Shown one piece after another: positions 1-10,751 of a DNA stretch of 19,213 nucleotides (positions within the stretch are counted from its first letter, which is position 1; each line of letters starts with the position of its first letter). This DNA is from Pseudomonadota bacterium (GTDB lineage: Bacteria > Pseudomonadota > Gammaproteobacteria > Burkholderiales > Burkholderiaceae_C), in NCBI GenBank assembly GCA_018241985.1, contig JAFECV010000003.1, forward strand, positions 1 to 19,213, in the 5' to 3' direction. The notes under the pieces are model-generated. The model saw only the letters and a program-made list of their open reading frames with translations, ran no database searches and was not told the DNA's origin. Made by a program: the position numbers and the translations under genes.

Positions 1-15
1 AATGGTTTGACTCAT
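1..15 (-). CDS. ligC: Start of probable 4-carboxy-2-hydroxymuconate-6-semialdehyde dehydrogenase (partial)
   Basis: Only five codons are visible, reading MSQTI from an ATG at 15 down to the window edge. An AAGGAG ribosome binding site lies about six bases upstream, inside the 44-bp gap after the ligB-like stop, so a real start is well supported. The identity comes from context. In protocatechuate 4,5-cleavage clusters the dehydrogenase that turns ring-cleaved CHMS into 2-pyrone-4,6-dicarboxylate (LigC/PmdC) commonly follows the dioxygenase genes, and I recall its N-terminus as M-x-x-T-I-K-V-A. Five residues cannot prove this. Confidence 0.5.
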
Positions 16-59
16 GATGCTCCTTGTTTGATAGCGGACCGCGAACGATTGGTGCCGGC

Positions 60-2324
<2,265 letters not shown>

Positions 2325-2328
<4 letters not shown>

Positions 2329-4196
2329 CGTGATCCGTCCTTGTGGTCCGTAACTTGCGCAAGGGTGTGCGCGGAGATCGAGAAATTCCCATAGCCGTCG
2401 GGATCGAACGATCCGCCGTGCGCCTGCACCCCGACGTCCACCAGATACGGGCGGCCCGCCGCGATCGCGGCCTTGGCGCGGGCGAGCGCAGCGGCCAGCC
2501 GCTCGGGGTCGGTGACGCGTTCCGCGTCGACGCCGTAGCCTCGGGCCAGGCTGACGAAATCGATCTCGGGGCGCAGCAGCGACACGCCCGGATAACGTCC
2601 GGTGGCGGCCATGCGCCCGGCATAGCGCGCCATGTTCATCCGGTTCGCCTGGTACTGCGCGTTGTTCAGGATGACGTACGCGACCGGCGCTGCATAGCGC
2701 GCCGCCGACCAGAGCGCCTGGATCGAGAAGTTCGCACTGCCGTCGCCGGAGACGCACCAGGTCTCGGGGCCCGGGCGGCCGAGCGCGACGCCGATCGCCG
2801 CCGGCAGCCCCCAGCCCAGCACGCCGCTCGAGGTGCCGAACGCGTGCCGGCGCCGCGCGACCGGCAGCGCGTGGTCTATCGTCAGGTAGTCCTGCGCCAC
2901 GTCGAGCGCCGTCACCGCTTCCAGCACCAGGTTCGCGTCGCTGCTCATCGCGCGATCGAGTTCGCCGAACAGCCGGCTGAGCGCGATCGGCGCACTGCCG
3001 GCCTCGCGCGCCTGCGCCTCTTCCAGGCGCCGCCGGCGCGCGGCAGCGTAGTCGGCAAGCCACGCACGCCGCGCACGCAGCAGCGGCGTCTCGAGATCGC
3101 ACGCGCGCAGCGCCTGCAGCACCGCGGCGGCCGTGCTCTTGATGTTCGCGAGCGCGGCGGAGTCGACCGGATAGTTGCGGGCGACCTCGGTCCAGTCCTG
3201 ACCGGTATGGAAGATCTTCGCGGAACGATCGACGATCACGCCCTCGTTCCGCGGCCGCTTGAACATGTGGCCGCCCAGGCTCCAGAACACGTCGGCCCGG
3301 CGCGGCAGTTCAGGGTCCTGCAGCAGCACGGTTCCGGCATAGCTCGGGTGGCGGGTCGGGTAGACCATCCCCATTTCCCACGAGGTCACGACCGGCACGC
3401 CGACCGCGTCGGCGATCGCCATCAATTCGGCGCTGACCTCGTCCCGGATCGCCTCATTGCCGAGCAGGATCAGCGGGCGCTCGGCGGCGAGCAGCCCATC
3501 GACGATCGCGGTGACATGCTCGGGCGGCGGCAGCACGGCACGCGACACGCGCGATTTGTCGCGCGGCAGGATTTCCGTCTCGGCGATGCGCCGCTCGAAC
3601 AGATCCTTGGAGAAGGTGACGAAGGTCGGCCCACCCGGGGGCGCTTCCGCCAGCAGCACCGCGCGGCGCAAGCTCGCCGCGATCGTCGCCGGGTCCATCA
3701 CGTCCCAGGTCCACTGCGTGTACTGCTGCGGAAAGGCGTGCAGGCCGGGCGACTCGAGGAAGCCGTCGTGGCCGCGGAAATCGGTCGACTGATGACCGGC
3801 CGTGACGACCACGGGAATGCGGTCGCGGAAGCTCGCCACCATCTGGCCGAACGCGTAGGCGGCGCCGGCGATCGAATGCAGCGCGACCAGCGGCGTCTGG
3901 CCGCTCGCGCGCGCGTAGCCGTCGGCCATCGCCATCGCGACCTGCTCGTGCAGGCAGGTCACGTACTTGAGCGCGCCCTCGCGGTCGACCAGCGCGTCCC
4001 ACAGCCCGACTTCCTCGGAGCCGGACAGGCCGAACACATAGGGCACGCCCCAATGGATCAGGAATTCGGCGACGACCTCGCCGCCGGTCGCGTTGCGCAG
4101 GATCAGCCCGCCCTGCGGCGTCCGCTCGGAGGCGAAATCGCCGCCGGGGCCGGTCGCCGGCTTGGCCGCGTTTTCCAGTCTGGCGGTGTCGGTCAT
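2325..4196 (-). CDS. Thiamine-diphosphate-dependent enzyme of the acetolactate synthase/benzoylformate decarboxylase superfamily
   Basis: A 623-residue protein with the three-domain layout of ThDP enzymes. The N-terminal pyrimidine-binding domain carries the activating glutamate at Glu84 (CLHEQVAMAMADGYARASG). A central domain spans roughly residues 220-380. The C-terminal diphosphate-binding domain has the metal motif GDG at 484-486 and NN at about 511-512. Such enzymes decarboxylate 2-oxo acids or join 2-carbon units; the substrate cannot be read from the sequence. It lies between the CHA aldolase and PDC hydrolase genes, with 53 bp upstream and an ATGA overlap downstream. It is therefore part of the operon, although the standard protocatechuate 4,5 pathway needs no ThDP step. 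Possible roles are decarboxylation of a 2-oxo acid from the pathway or processing of a side-chain aromatic. Family is sure, function is open. Confidence 0.88.
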
Positions 4197-4249
4197 CGCG
4201 GTCGTCCGATGGGTTGTCTGTCGAAGCTGCGGCGCTGCGCGTCCGGTCT

Positions 4250-4933
4250 TCAGTCGATGTAGCGCAGCCCGGCCTTCGCCAGCCCCTCGCGCATCTTGTA
4301 GTAGTCGAGGCCAAGCGTGCCGCCGGCAAAGGTCTCGCGCTTGCCGGACTCGTTCGCCTCGCGTTTCTTCGCGGCTTCCAGCGTCTGGGTCGCGCGCGCG
4401 GCGGGCACGCAGACCACGCCGTCGTCGTCGGCCACGATCACGTCGCCCGGGTTCACCAGCATGCCGGCGCACACCAGCGGCACGTTCACCGAGCCCAACG
4501 TGGCCTTGATCGTCCCTTTCGCGCTGATTGCCTTGCTCCAGACCGGAAAGCCCATCTCGGTCAGCGTCTTCACGTCGCGCACGCCGGCGTCGATCACGAG
4601 CGCGCGCGCGCCGCGCGCCTTGAAGCTGGTCGCGAGCAGGTCGCCGAAGTAGCCGTCGGTGCATTCCGCGGTGACGGCGGCGACCACGATGTCGCCGGGC
4701 CGGATCTGCTCGGCCGCGACATGCATCATCCAGTTGTCGCCGGGCTGCAGCAGCACGGTGACCGCGGTGCCCGACACCTGCGCGCCGGCATAGATCGGCC
4801 GCATGTAGGGCTTGAGCAGACCGACGCGGCCCATCGCCTCGTGCACCGTGGCACTGCCGAAATGCGCGAGCGCATCGGCCGCCTCGCGGTCGGCGCGGTT
4901 GATGTTGCGGTAGACGACTCCGAGTTCGTACAT
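4250..4933 (-). CDS. ligK: 4-carboxy-4-hydroxy-2-oxoadipate aldolase (LigK/RraA fold)
   Basis: This 227-residue protein belongs to the class II HMG/CHA aldolases with the RraA fold. They split 4-carboxy-4-hydroxy-2-oxoadipate into pyruvate and oxaloacetate, the last step of the protocatechuate 4,5-cleavage route, and usually also decarboxylate oxaloacetate. The D-x20-R-D metal and substrate motif is present as Asp98 to Arg119-Asp120 (GDLL...DAGVRD). Length and start ([15 protein letters not shown]) are typical. The gene begins 3 bp after the LigJ-like stop, so it is in the same transcript, and 53 bp separate it from the ThDP-enzyme gene. RraA proteins that regulate RNase E have the same fold, but they are shorter and would not be expected in this operon. 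Confidence 0.9.
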   Translation of the reverse strand: MYELGVVYRNINRADREAADALAHFGSATVHEAMGRVGLLKPYMRPIYAGAQVSGTAVTVLLQPGDNWMMHVAAEQIRPGDIVVAAVTAECTDGYFGDLLATSFKARGARALVIDAGVRDVKTLTEMGFPVWSKAISAKGTIKATLGSVNVPLVCAGMLVNPGDVIVADDDGVVCVPAARATQTLEAAKKREANESGKRETFAGGTLGLDYYKMREGLAKAGLRYID

Positions 4934-4936
4934 GGC

Positions 4937-5965
4937 TTATTTCCCTTTCGCTTTCAATGCCGCATCCAGGCGCGGATAGACTCGGCGCGCATTGCCCTCG
5001 TAGATCTTGTGGCGCTGCTCGGCGCTCAGGTTGGCCGTGGCCTCGACGTAGCGCTTGGTGTCGTCGTAGTAATGACCAGTTTCCGGATCGATGCCGCGCA
5101 CCGCGCCGATCATCTCGCTCGCGAACAGGATGTTGTCGACCGGAATCACGCGGGTCAAAAGGTCGATGCCGGGCTGGTGATACACGCAGGTGTCGAAGAA
5201 CACGTTGTGCAGCAGGTGGTCCTTGAGCAGCGGCTTCTTGAGTTCCTGCGCGAGGCCGCGGTAGCGGCCCCAGTGGTACGGCGCGGCGCCGCCACCATGC
5301 GGGATCACGAAGCGCAGCGTCGGGAAGTCCTTGAACAGATCGCCCTGGATCAGTTGCATCACCGCGGTCGTGTCGGCGTTGATGTAGTGCGCGCCGGTGG
5401 TGTGAAAGCACGCGTTGCACGAGGTGCTGACATGAATCATCGCCGGGATGTCGTATTCGACCATCTTCTCGTAGATCGGGTACCAGTGCCGGTCGGTCAG
5501 CGGCGGGCTGTTCCAGTGGCCGCCGGACGGATCGGGGTTCAGGTTGATCGCGACGTTGCCGTACTGCTCGACGCACTTCACCAGTTCGGGAATGCAGGTC
5601 TTGGGGTCGACGCCCGGGCTCTGCGGCAGCATCGCCGCCGGCACGAAATGGTCCGGGAACAGCTGGCTCACGCGATGGCACAGCTCGTTGCAGATCGCGG
5701 CCCAGGTGGAAGACACCTCGAAGTCGCCGATATGGTGCGCCATGAAGCTCGCGCGCGGACTGAAGATGGTGAGATCCGAGCCGCGCTCCTTCATCTTCGC
5801 GAGCTGGTTCGTCACGATCGACTCGCGCAGTTCGTCGTCGGAAATCTTCAGATCGGAAACGCGGGGCTTCGCCGCCGCGTCCTTCAGCCCGGCGATCTGC
5901 CGGTTGCGCCAGTTCTCCAGCGCCTTCGGTGCGGTCGTGTAGTGGCCGTGGCAGTCGATGATCAT
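4937..5965 (-). CDS. ligJ: 4-oxalomesaconate hydratase
   Basis: A 342-residue amidohydrolase-superfamily protein of the LigJ type, which adds water to 4-oxalomesaconate to give 4-carboxy-4-hydroxy-2-oxoadipate. The metal-site residues I recall for LigJ fall at matching positions: His6 and His8 (IIDCHGHY), His178 (AMIHVS) and Glu284 (FASEMIG). The FIPHGGGAAPYHWGRY-type block around residues 221-235 is also typical. The ATG at 5965 is preceded by an AGGAGA ribosome binding site. This is the first gene of the minus-strand ring-cleavage operon and is divergent from a LysR regulator, which probably controls it. The cyclase-type LigJ alternatives do not share these motifs, so confidence is high. 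Confidence 0.93.
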   Translation of the reverse strand: MIIDCHGHYTTAPKALENWRNRQIAGLKDAAAKPRVSDLKISDDELRESIVTNQLAKMKERGSDLTIFSPRASFMAHHIGDFEVSSTWAAICNELCHRVSQLFPDHFVPAAMLPQSPGVDPKTCIPELVKCVEQYGNVAINLNPDPSGGHWNSPPLTDRHWYPIYEKMVEYDIPAMIHVSTSCNACFHTTGAHYINADTTAVMQLIQGDLFKDFPTLRFVIPHGGGAAPYHWGRYRGLAQELKKPLLKDHLLHNVFFDTCVYHQPGIDLLTRVIPVDNILFASEMIGAVRGIDPETGHYYDDTKRYVEATANLSAEQRHKIYEGNARRVYPRLDAALKAKGK

Positions 5966-6136
5966 GGTGTCTCCTGGTCTCGTGAAGCGGCGTGCCGATC
6001 GAGCCTGCGGCAGCGCTGTCGTTGCGAAGGATTGTCCCGCCGCGCCGCTTGTCACGCCAGAGGGCAAGGTCTCTAGCAGATATAAAATTTGTCGATAGCA
6101 GATGGATTCGCATAGCAATTCGTCAGATCGCCAACC
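5966..6136. promoter_or_regulatory. Divergent promoter region between ligJ and lysR-type gene
   Basis: This 171-bp region must hold the promoter of the ring-cleavage operon (minus) and of the LysR gene (plus). Its right half is clearly AT-richer than its surroundings. The 8-bp word TAGCAGAT occurs at 6074-6081 and 6096-6103, 22 bp apart (about two helical turns), and the related word TAGCAAT lies at 6113-6119. A TATAAA stretch at 6081-6086 sits between them and could serve as a -10 element. LysR proteins usually bind such divergent regions and act on the opposite operon; I infer this here, with no proven site. Confidence 0.6.
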
Positions 6137-7042
6137 ATGGACCTGAAGCAGATCGAAGCCTTCGTGCGGGTCGCCGAACTCGGCAGCTTCACCCGTGCCG
6201 CGGCCGTGCTCGGCATCGCCCAGCCGGCGCTGAGCCGCCAGGTGCGGCTGCTCGAAGTCGAACTGCGGCAGAACCTGCTCAAGCGCAACGGGCGCGGCGC
6301 GGCGCCGACCGAGGCCGGCCGGCTGCTGCTCGAACACGGCCGCGGCATCCTGCACCAGGTCGAGCGCGCGCGCGAGGAAATGGGACGGCTGCGCGGCGCT
6401 TTGAGCGGCCGCGTCGCGCTCGGACTGCCGCCGAGCGTCGCCAAGGTGCTGACCGTGCCGCTGACACGCGCGGCGCGCGCGCGCCTGCCATCGGCCACGC
6501 TGTCGATCAGCGAAGGCCTGTCGGCCGCGATGCGCGAAGCCCTGGTCACCGGGCGGCTCGACGTCGCGCTGCTCTACAACGCCGCGCCGAGCCCGGACAT
6601 CGAAATCACGCCGCTGCTCGAAGAGGACCTGTTCCTGGTCGAACCGCGCGCGGCAGCCCGAAGCCGCGCCGCGCCGATCCGGCTGCGCGAACTGGCCAGG
6701 GTTCCGCTGGTGATCCCGACCCGTCCGAACGCGATGCGAATGCTGGTCGAGTCCGAACTGGCGCGGCTCGGCTGCCGGGCGCAGATCGCGCTCGAGATCG
6801 ACGGGGTCGCGGCGATCCTGGACCTGGTGGCCGACGGCGCCGGCTGCGCGGTGCTGCCGATGAACGCGGTCGCGACCGCGGGCGATCCGACGCGCTTCCA
6901 TGCGCGGGCGATCCAGGCACCGCGGCTGCGCAGCCGGCTGGCGATGGTGGCGAGCGCGCTGCGACCGGCGACGCTGACGCAGCAGGCCATGCAGGGGCTG
7001 ATCCGCGAGACGCTGGGGACGGTGTTCGCCCCGCCCGAGTGA
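6137..7042 (+). CDS. LysR-family transcriptional regulator of the ring-cleavage operon
   Basis: A 301-residue LysR-type regulator. The N-terminal winged helix-turn-helix covers about residues 1-60, with the characteristic FTRAAAVLGIAQPALSRQVR stretch at 18-37 and a linker helix to about 90. The co-inducer-binding domain fills the rest. It is divergent from the ligJ-like gene with 171 bp between, the usual layout for a LysR protein controlling its neighbour with a pathway intermediate as inducer. The effector cannot be told from sequence. The C-terminal domain resembles the NAC/CynR-like group by general look only. It is convergent with the tctC-like gene 36 bp downstream. The start ATG at 6137 gives the standard MDLKQIEAFVRVAELGSF N-terminus. 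Confidence 0.9.
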   Translation: MDLKQIEAFVRVAELGSFTRAAAVLGIAQPALSRQVRLLEVELRQNLLKRNGRGAAPTEAGRLLLEHGRGILHQVERAREEMGRLRGALSGRVALGLPPSVAKVLTVPLTRAARARLPSATLSISEGLSAAMREALVTGRLDVALLYNAAPSPDIEITPLLEEDLFLVEPRAAARSRAAPIRLRELARVPLVIPTRPNAMRMLVESELARLGCRAQIALEIDGVAAILDLVADGAGCAVLPMNAVATAGDPTRFHARAIQAPRLRSRLAMVASALRPATLTQQAMQGLIRETLGTVFAPPE

Positions 7043-7078
7043 GCGGCGCGGCGCCGCGCGGTGACTGGGGAAGAGCCG
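7043..7078. terminator. GC-rich palindrome between convergent genes
   Basis: The 36-bp gap between the lysR-type and tctC-like stops holds a perfect 14-bp palindrome, GCGCGGCGCCGCGC, at 7046-7059. It could form a stable hairpin for both transcripts. There is no T-run on either side, so it is at best a weak or Rho-assisted bidirectional terminator. Confidence 0.35.
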
Positions 7079-8056
7079 CTACTGACGCGGAATCCCCGCG
7101 CGTTCGATCACCGCGCCCCAGCGCGCGATCTCGGACGCCAGCAGCGCGGCGAGCTGCGCTGGCGTGCCCGGCTGCGGCTCGACGCCGAGCGCGGTCAGCT
7201 TGCGCCGCACCTCGGGCGAGGCGAGCGCGGCGCGCACCGCGTCGTTCAGGCGCGCGAGCACCGGCGCCGGCGTGCCGGCCGGCGCCGCGAGCGCGTTCCA
7301 CGAGGCCGCGCTGAACTGCGCCAGCCCACCGCCCGTCTCGCGCACGGCCGGCACCTGCGGCAGCAGCGGCGAGCGCTTGGTTCCCAGCACCGCGAGCGCG
7401 CGCAGCGCGCCGGCGCGGATCTGGCCCAGCACCGGGCTCAGCACCTCGACCGCCGCGTCGACCTCGCCGCCCTGCAGCGCGGTCAGCACCGCGGCCGTGC
7501 CGTTGTACGGGACGATCTGCAGATCGATGCCGGCGTCGCTCTTCAGCAGTTGCGCCGCGAGGTTCTGCGTACTGCCGATCGCGATCGTGCCGATATCGAG
7601 CTTGCCCGGCTGCGCGCGGGCCTGCGCCAGCAGATCGGCCAGCGTGCGCAGGCGCGACTGTGCGGGCGCGACGAGCACGAGGTCGAACACGCCGAGTACC
7701 GAGATCGGCGCGAAGTCCTTCTGCGCGTCGAACGGCATCTGCTTGAGCAGCCGCGCGCTGATCGCGGTGGCGTTGCTCATCAGCAGCAGCGTGGTGCCGT
7801 CGGGTTTGGCGCGCGCCACCTGTTCGCCGGCGACCACGCCGCCGGCGCCGGGGCGGTTCTCGACGATCACGCTTTGCCCGAGCTGCGCGGCCAGCGCGCT
7901 TGCGACGATGCGCGTCGTCACGTCGGCCACGCCGCCGGGGCCGAACGGCACGACGATGCGGATCGGGCGTTTCGGCAGGGACTGCGCGGTCGCGCGGCCG
8001 GCGAGCGGCATCAACGCGAGCGCCGCGGCACGGTGCAGGAACGGGCGGCGTTGCAT
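7079..8056 (-). CDS. Tripartite tricarboxylate transporter (TctC/Bug) family periplasmic binding protein
   Basis: A 325-residue Bug-type solute-binding protein. A signal peptide covers about residues 1-25 (MQRRPFLHR, a hydrophobic core, then cleavage near ATA-QS). The mature part starts with the family motif PIRIVVPFGPGGVADVTTRI and carries ENRPGAGGVVAGEQVARAKPDG, both hallmarks of the family. An AGGAG ribosome binding site precedes the start. Bug proteins bind carboxylates, often aromatic acids in Burkholderiales, and many are orphans without the TctAB membrane pair. None is seen here. It lies 57 bp downstream of livF on the same strand and is probably the last gene of the ABC operon. It may supply an extra binding protein or act as a sensor; the ligand is unknown. 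Confidence 0.92.
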   Translation of the reverse strand: MQRRPFLHRAAALALMPLAGRATAQSLPKRPIRIVVPFGPGGVADVTTRIVASALAAQLGQSVIVENRPGAGGVVAGEQVARAKPDGTTLLLMSNATAISARLLKQMPFDAQKDFAPISVLGVFDLVLVAPAQSRLRTLADLLAQARAQPGKLDIGTIAIGSTQNLAAQLLKSDAGIDLQIVPYNGTAAVLTALQGGEVDAAVEVLSPVLGQIRAGALRALAVLGTKRSPLLPQVPAVRETGGGLAQFSAASWNALAAPAGTPAPVLARLNDAVRAALASPEVRRKLTALGVEPQPGTPAQLAALLASEIARWGAVIERAGIPRQ

Positions 8057-8113
8057 GGTGGGTACTCCTGTAGCGGCAGACGCGTCGCGCGCGCGAGAAG
8101 ACCGCCGCAGCGT

Positions 8114-8836
8114 TCAGACGCGCGCCACACCGAGCAGTCTATCGAGCAGCGCCGGCTGCTCGCGCAGCTCCTGCGCGCTGCCGGCATGCACCACCGTGCC
8201 GCGGTCCAGCACCACCGCGTGGTCCGAGATCGCGAGGATCGCCTGCGGATGCTGCTCGACGATGATCGCGGCCAGCCCTTCTTCGCGCGTGATCTGGCGG
8301 ATCGCGCGCAGCAGTTCCTCGACGATGATCGGCGCCAGCCCCTCGAGCGGCTCGTCGAGCAGCAGCAGCCGCGGGTTCAGCACCAGCGCGCGGCCGACCG
8401 CGAGCATCTGCTGCTCGCCGCCCGACAGCTGCGTGCCGAGGTTGCCGCGGCGCTCCGCCAGCCGCGGGAACATCGCGTAGACCCGCTCCGGCGTCCAGCC
8501 GCGGGCGCCGGCGCGCGCCGGCCGCTCGACCGCGGTCAGGTTCTCGTGCACGGTCAGCGACTTGAAGATGTTGCGCTCCTGCGGCACCCAGCCGATGCCC
8601 GCGGCCGCGCGCCGGAACGGCGCGAGCCCGTGCAGCGCGCTGCCCGCGAGCGTGATCGTTCCGCCGTGCTGGCGCGTGGTGCCGGCGAGCGTGTCGATCA
8701 GCGTGGTCTTGCCGGTGCCGTTGCGGCCGAGCAGCGCGAGCGTGCGGCCTTCGTCCAGCGCGAGCGAGACGTCCTGCAGCACCACCGCCTCGCCGTAGCC
8801 GGCGCTCAAACGCTCCACGCGCAGCAGCTCAGCCAT
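8114..8836 (-). CDS. livF: Branched-chain amino acid-type ABC transporter ATP-binding protein LivF
   Basis: A 240-residue ABC ATPase of the LivF group. Walker A is GRNGTGKTT at 37-45, the signature is LSGGEQQ at 137-143, Walker B is LLLLDEP at 157-163, and the switch histidine lies in VEQH. It pairs with the LivG-like ATPase to drive a HAAT-type importer at the inner membrane. Its ATG at 8836 overlaps the livG stop by 8 bp, so translation is likely coupled. In this setting the cargo may be an aromatic acid, as in the CouPSTU importer of Rhodopseudomonas palustris, rather than leucine; that is inference from neighbours. Assignment to the family is secure. Confidence 0.93.
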   Translation of the reverse strand: MAELLRVERLSAGYGEAVVLQDVSLALDEGRTLALLGRNGTGKTTLIDTLAGTTRQHGGTITLAGSALHGLAPFRRAAAGIGWVPQERNIFKSLTVHENLTAVERPARAGARGWTPERVYAMFPRLAERRGNLGTQLSGGEQQMLAVGRALVLNPRLLLLDEPLEGLAPIIVEELLRAIRQITREEGLAAIIVEQHPQAILAISDHAVVLDRGTVVHAGSAQELREQPALLDRLLGVARV

Positions 8837-9608
8837 GGGCCGCCACCTTGCCCTCGCCCTCGCCCTGGCCGAGGTAGACGTCGCGCACGCGCGGGTCGGC
8901 GGCGATCTGCTCCGGGCTGCCTTCGGTCAGCACCGCGCCGTTCACCAGCACCGTCATCCGGTTCGCGAAGCTGAACACCAGGTCCATGTCGTGCTCGATC
9001 AGCAGCACCGACACATCGGCCGGCAGCGCGGCCACCGTCTGCAGCAGCTCCTCGCGCTCGCCCGCCGGAACGCCGGCCACCGGCTCGTCGAGCAGCAGCA
9101 CCCGCGGCTCGCAGGCCAGCGCGATCGCGATCTCGAGCAGCCGCCGCTTGCCGTAGGCGAGCTGGTGCGTGGGCTGGCCGCGCACGTCCGCCAGGTGCAG
9201 CCGCTCGAGCAGCGCCAGCGCTTCCGTTGCTATGTTCTTGCTAGCACCCAGTGGGCGCCACACCTTCGCTCCAAGCCCTTTTTGCTGTGAAATCACGAGT
9301 GCGACCGTCTGCAACGGCGTCATCGAGTCGAACAGCTGGTTGATCTGGAACGTGCGCACCAGGCCGCGGCGCACGCGCTGGTGCGGCGCCAGCGCGGTCA
9401 CGTCCTCGCCTTCGAGCGCGATGCGCCCGGCGGTCGGCTGCAGCACGCCGGTCAGCAGGTTCACCAGCGTGGTCTTGCCGGCGCCGTTCGGCCCGATCAG
9501 CGCATGGCGCGCGCCGCGGCGCAGGTCCAGGTCGACGTGGTCGGTCGCGGTGATGCCGCCGAAGCGCTTGACCAGGCCCGCACAGGAGAGAACGACAGGA
9601 TGGTCCAT
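8829..9608 (-). CDS. livG: Branched-chain amino acid-type ABC transporter ATP-binding protein LivG
   Basis: A 259-residue ABC ATPase of the LivG group, starting MDHPVVLSCAGLVKRFGGIT. Walker A is GPNGAGKTT at 39-47, the signature is the weaker LAYGKRRLLEIA form usual for LivG, and Walker B is VLLLDEPVAGV, followed by LLIEHDMDLV with the switch His. The ATG at 9608 is chosen because it gives the family N-terminus; a longer in-frame start at 9686 would run into a hairpin-rich intergenic element. The segment coding for the helical region, about 9221-9300, is less GC-rich than the rest of the gene. The gene overlaps livF by 8 bp. It should work with LivF, LivH and LivM as one importer. Confidence 0.92.
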   Translation of the reverse strand: MDHPVVLSCAGLVKRFGGITATDHVDLDLRRGARHALIGPNGAGKTTLVNLLTGVLQPTAGRIALEGEDVTALAPHQRVRRGLVRTFQINQLFDSMTPLQTVALVISQQKGLGAKVWRPLGASKNIATEALALLERLHLADVRGQPTHQLAYGKRRLLEIAIALACEPRVLLLDEPVAGVPAGEREELLQTVAALPADVSVLLIEHDMDLVFSFANRMTVLVNGAVLTEGSPEQIAADPRVRDVYLGQGEGEGKVAAHG

Positions 9609-9779
9609 TTCAGCGATCCATTGCACTGCGCGCCACCCACGAAGCAGGAAACGAGTTCGAGAGGCCGCGGAGCAGGCCGTTCGCAAACACCCGCGGATCC
9701 GGCTTGGCCGGTCCGCTGGGTGTGCCCCCGGTGAGGGGGTTGGCGAAGCGACACGAAGTGCGCGAAGACTGGGGGTGTT
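9609..9779. repeat. Hairpin-rich intergenic element between livM and livG, probable dispersed repeat
   Basis: This 171-bp gap breaks an otherwise tight operon. At 9693-9716 a 10-bp stem with one bulged T forms: GCGGA/CCGGC on the left, GCCGG/TCCGC on the right, and a TTG loop. At 9725-9739 CCCCC and GGGGG pair over a 5-base loop. On the minus strand the element begins with a CCCCCAGTCTTCGCGCACTT-type string. From memory, similar strings recur between genes in Comamonadaceae genomes, so I read it as a dispersed REP-like element. No second copy is in this window. It may also tune livGF expression relative to livHM. Confidence 0.5.
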
Positions 9780-10751
9780 TCATGTCCTCCACCAGGTCCA
9801 CGGCCGCAGCAGCCGGTCGCGCCCGACGCGCACCAGCAGCACCAGGATCAGCCCGATCCAGAACATCCAGTACTCGGGCGTGACCGCCGACAGGGTGTCC
9901 TGCAGGATCTTGAACACCAGCGCGCCGGCGATGCCGCCGTACAGCCAGCCGACGCCGCCGATCACCAGCATCAGCAGCACGTCGGCGGAGCGATCGAACG
10001 CGAGCACGTCGAGCGAGGCGAAGCCGGTGGTCTGCGCCAGCAGCGCGCCGGCAGCGCCGGCCACCGCGGCCGCGACCGTGTAGATCACCACGAGCCGCGC
10101 GCGCACCGGGATGCCGATCGCCATCGCACGCAGCCGGTTGTCGCGGATCGCCTCGATCGTCGCACCGAACGGCGAATGCACGAGCCGGCGCAGCAGCAGG
10201 AACATGAGCAGCAGCACCGCGAGCGAATACCAGGCCGCGGTGCGTCCCATCAGGTCGAACGCGAAATGCCCCAGCACCGGCCCGATCACCACGCCCTGCA
10301 GGCCGTCGGCGCCGCCGGTCAGCCAGTCGAGCTTGTTCGCCAGCTCCAGCAACAACAGCGACGCGCCAAGCGTGACCATCAGCCGGGTCAGGTCGGTGCC
10401 GCGCAGAATCGTGAAGCTCAGCAGGAAGCCGAGCAGCCCCGACAGCGCCATCGCCACCGCCAGGCCGAGCACCGGCTCGGGCATCACGAATTTTGCGAAC
10501 AGCGCGCCGGCGTAGGCGCCGAAGCCGAAGAACGCCGCATGCCCGAGCGACACGATGCCGGCATAGCCGAGGATCAGGTCGAGCGAGACCGCGAACAGCG
10601 CGACGATCGCAATCTCGCTGATGCGCAGCGCCTGGCCCGGCAGCAGCCAGGGCGCGGCGAACGCAGCCAGCCACAGCAACGGCTCCCACGGCCGCCAGCG
10701 CGACAGCCGCAGCAGTTCGGCGCGCGCGGCCTCCGGCACGATGCGGTCCAT
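9780..10751 (-). CDS. livM: Branched-chain amino acid-type ABC transporter permease LivM
   Basis: A 323-residue integral membrane permease of the LivM group. Hydrophobic segments run through the protein, starting with the pair around residues 24-60. The family signature LILGYAGIVSLGHAAFFGFG lies near residues 59-78, and a second permease motif around IEAIRDNRLRAMAIGIPV (about 200-217) contacts the ATPases. The ATG at 10751 shares one base with the livH stop (TGATG), so the two permeases are translationally coupled. The stop at 9780 is followed by a 171-bp hairpin-rich gap before livG. With LivH it forms the transmembrane channel of the importer. Cargo is inferred only from context. Confidence 0.92.
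   Translation of the reverse strand: MDRIVPEAARAELLRLSRWRPWEPLLWLAAFAAPWLLPGQALRISEIAIVALFAVSLDLILGYAGIVSLGHAAFFGFGAYAGALFAKFVMPEPVLGLAVAMALSGLLGFLLSFTILRGTDLTRLMVTLGASLLLLELANKLDWLTGGADGLQGVVIGPVLGHFAFDLMGRTAAWYSLAVLLLMFLLLRRLVHSPFGATIEAIRDNRLRAMAIGIPVRARLVVIYTVAAAVAGAAGALLAQTTGFASLDVLAFDRSADVLLMLVIGGVGWLYGGIAGALVFKILQDTLSAVTPEYWMFWIGLILVLLVRVGRDRLLRPWTWWRT

Noticed and set aside
2343..4262. Long plus-strand open frame opposite the ThDP-enzyme gene
   Set aside because: Its translation is rich in Arg, His, Asp and Gln with no family resemblance, as expected for antisense frames in GC-rich DNA. The minus strand holds a full ThDP enzyme with all motifs.
4214..6076. Long plus-strand open frame opposite the aldolase and LigJ genes
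   Set aside because: It covers two well-supported minus-strand genes and has shadow-like composition.
7046..7059. 14-bp palindrome as a regulator operator
   Set aside because: It lies between two convergent stops, far from any promoter, so a terminator role is more likely.
7061..8974. Long plus-strand open frame opposite tctC and livF
   Set aside because: It spans two recognised genes on the other strand and has no motif, signal peptide or ribosome binding site of its own.
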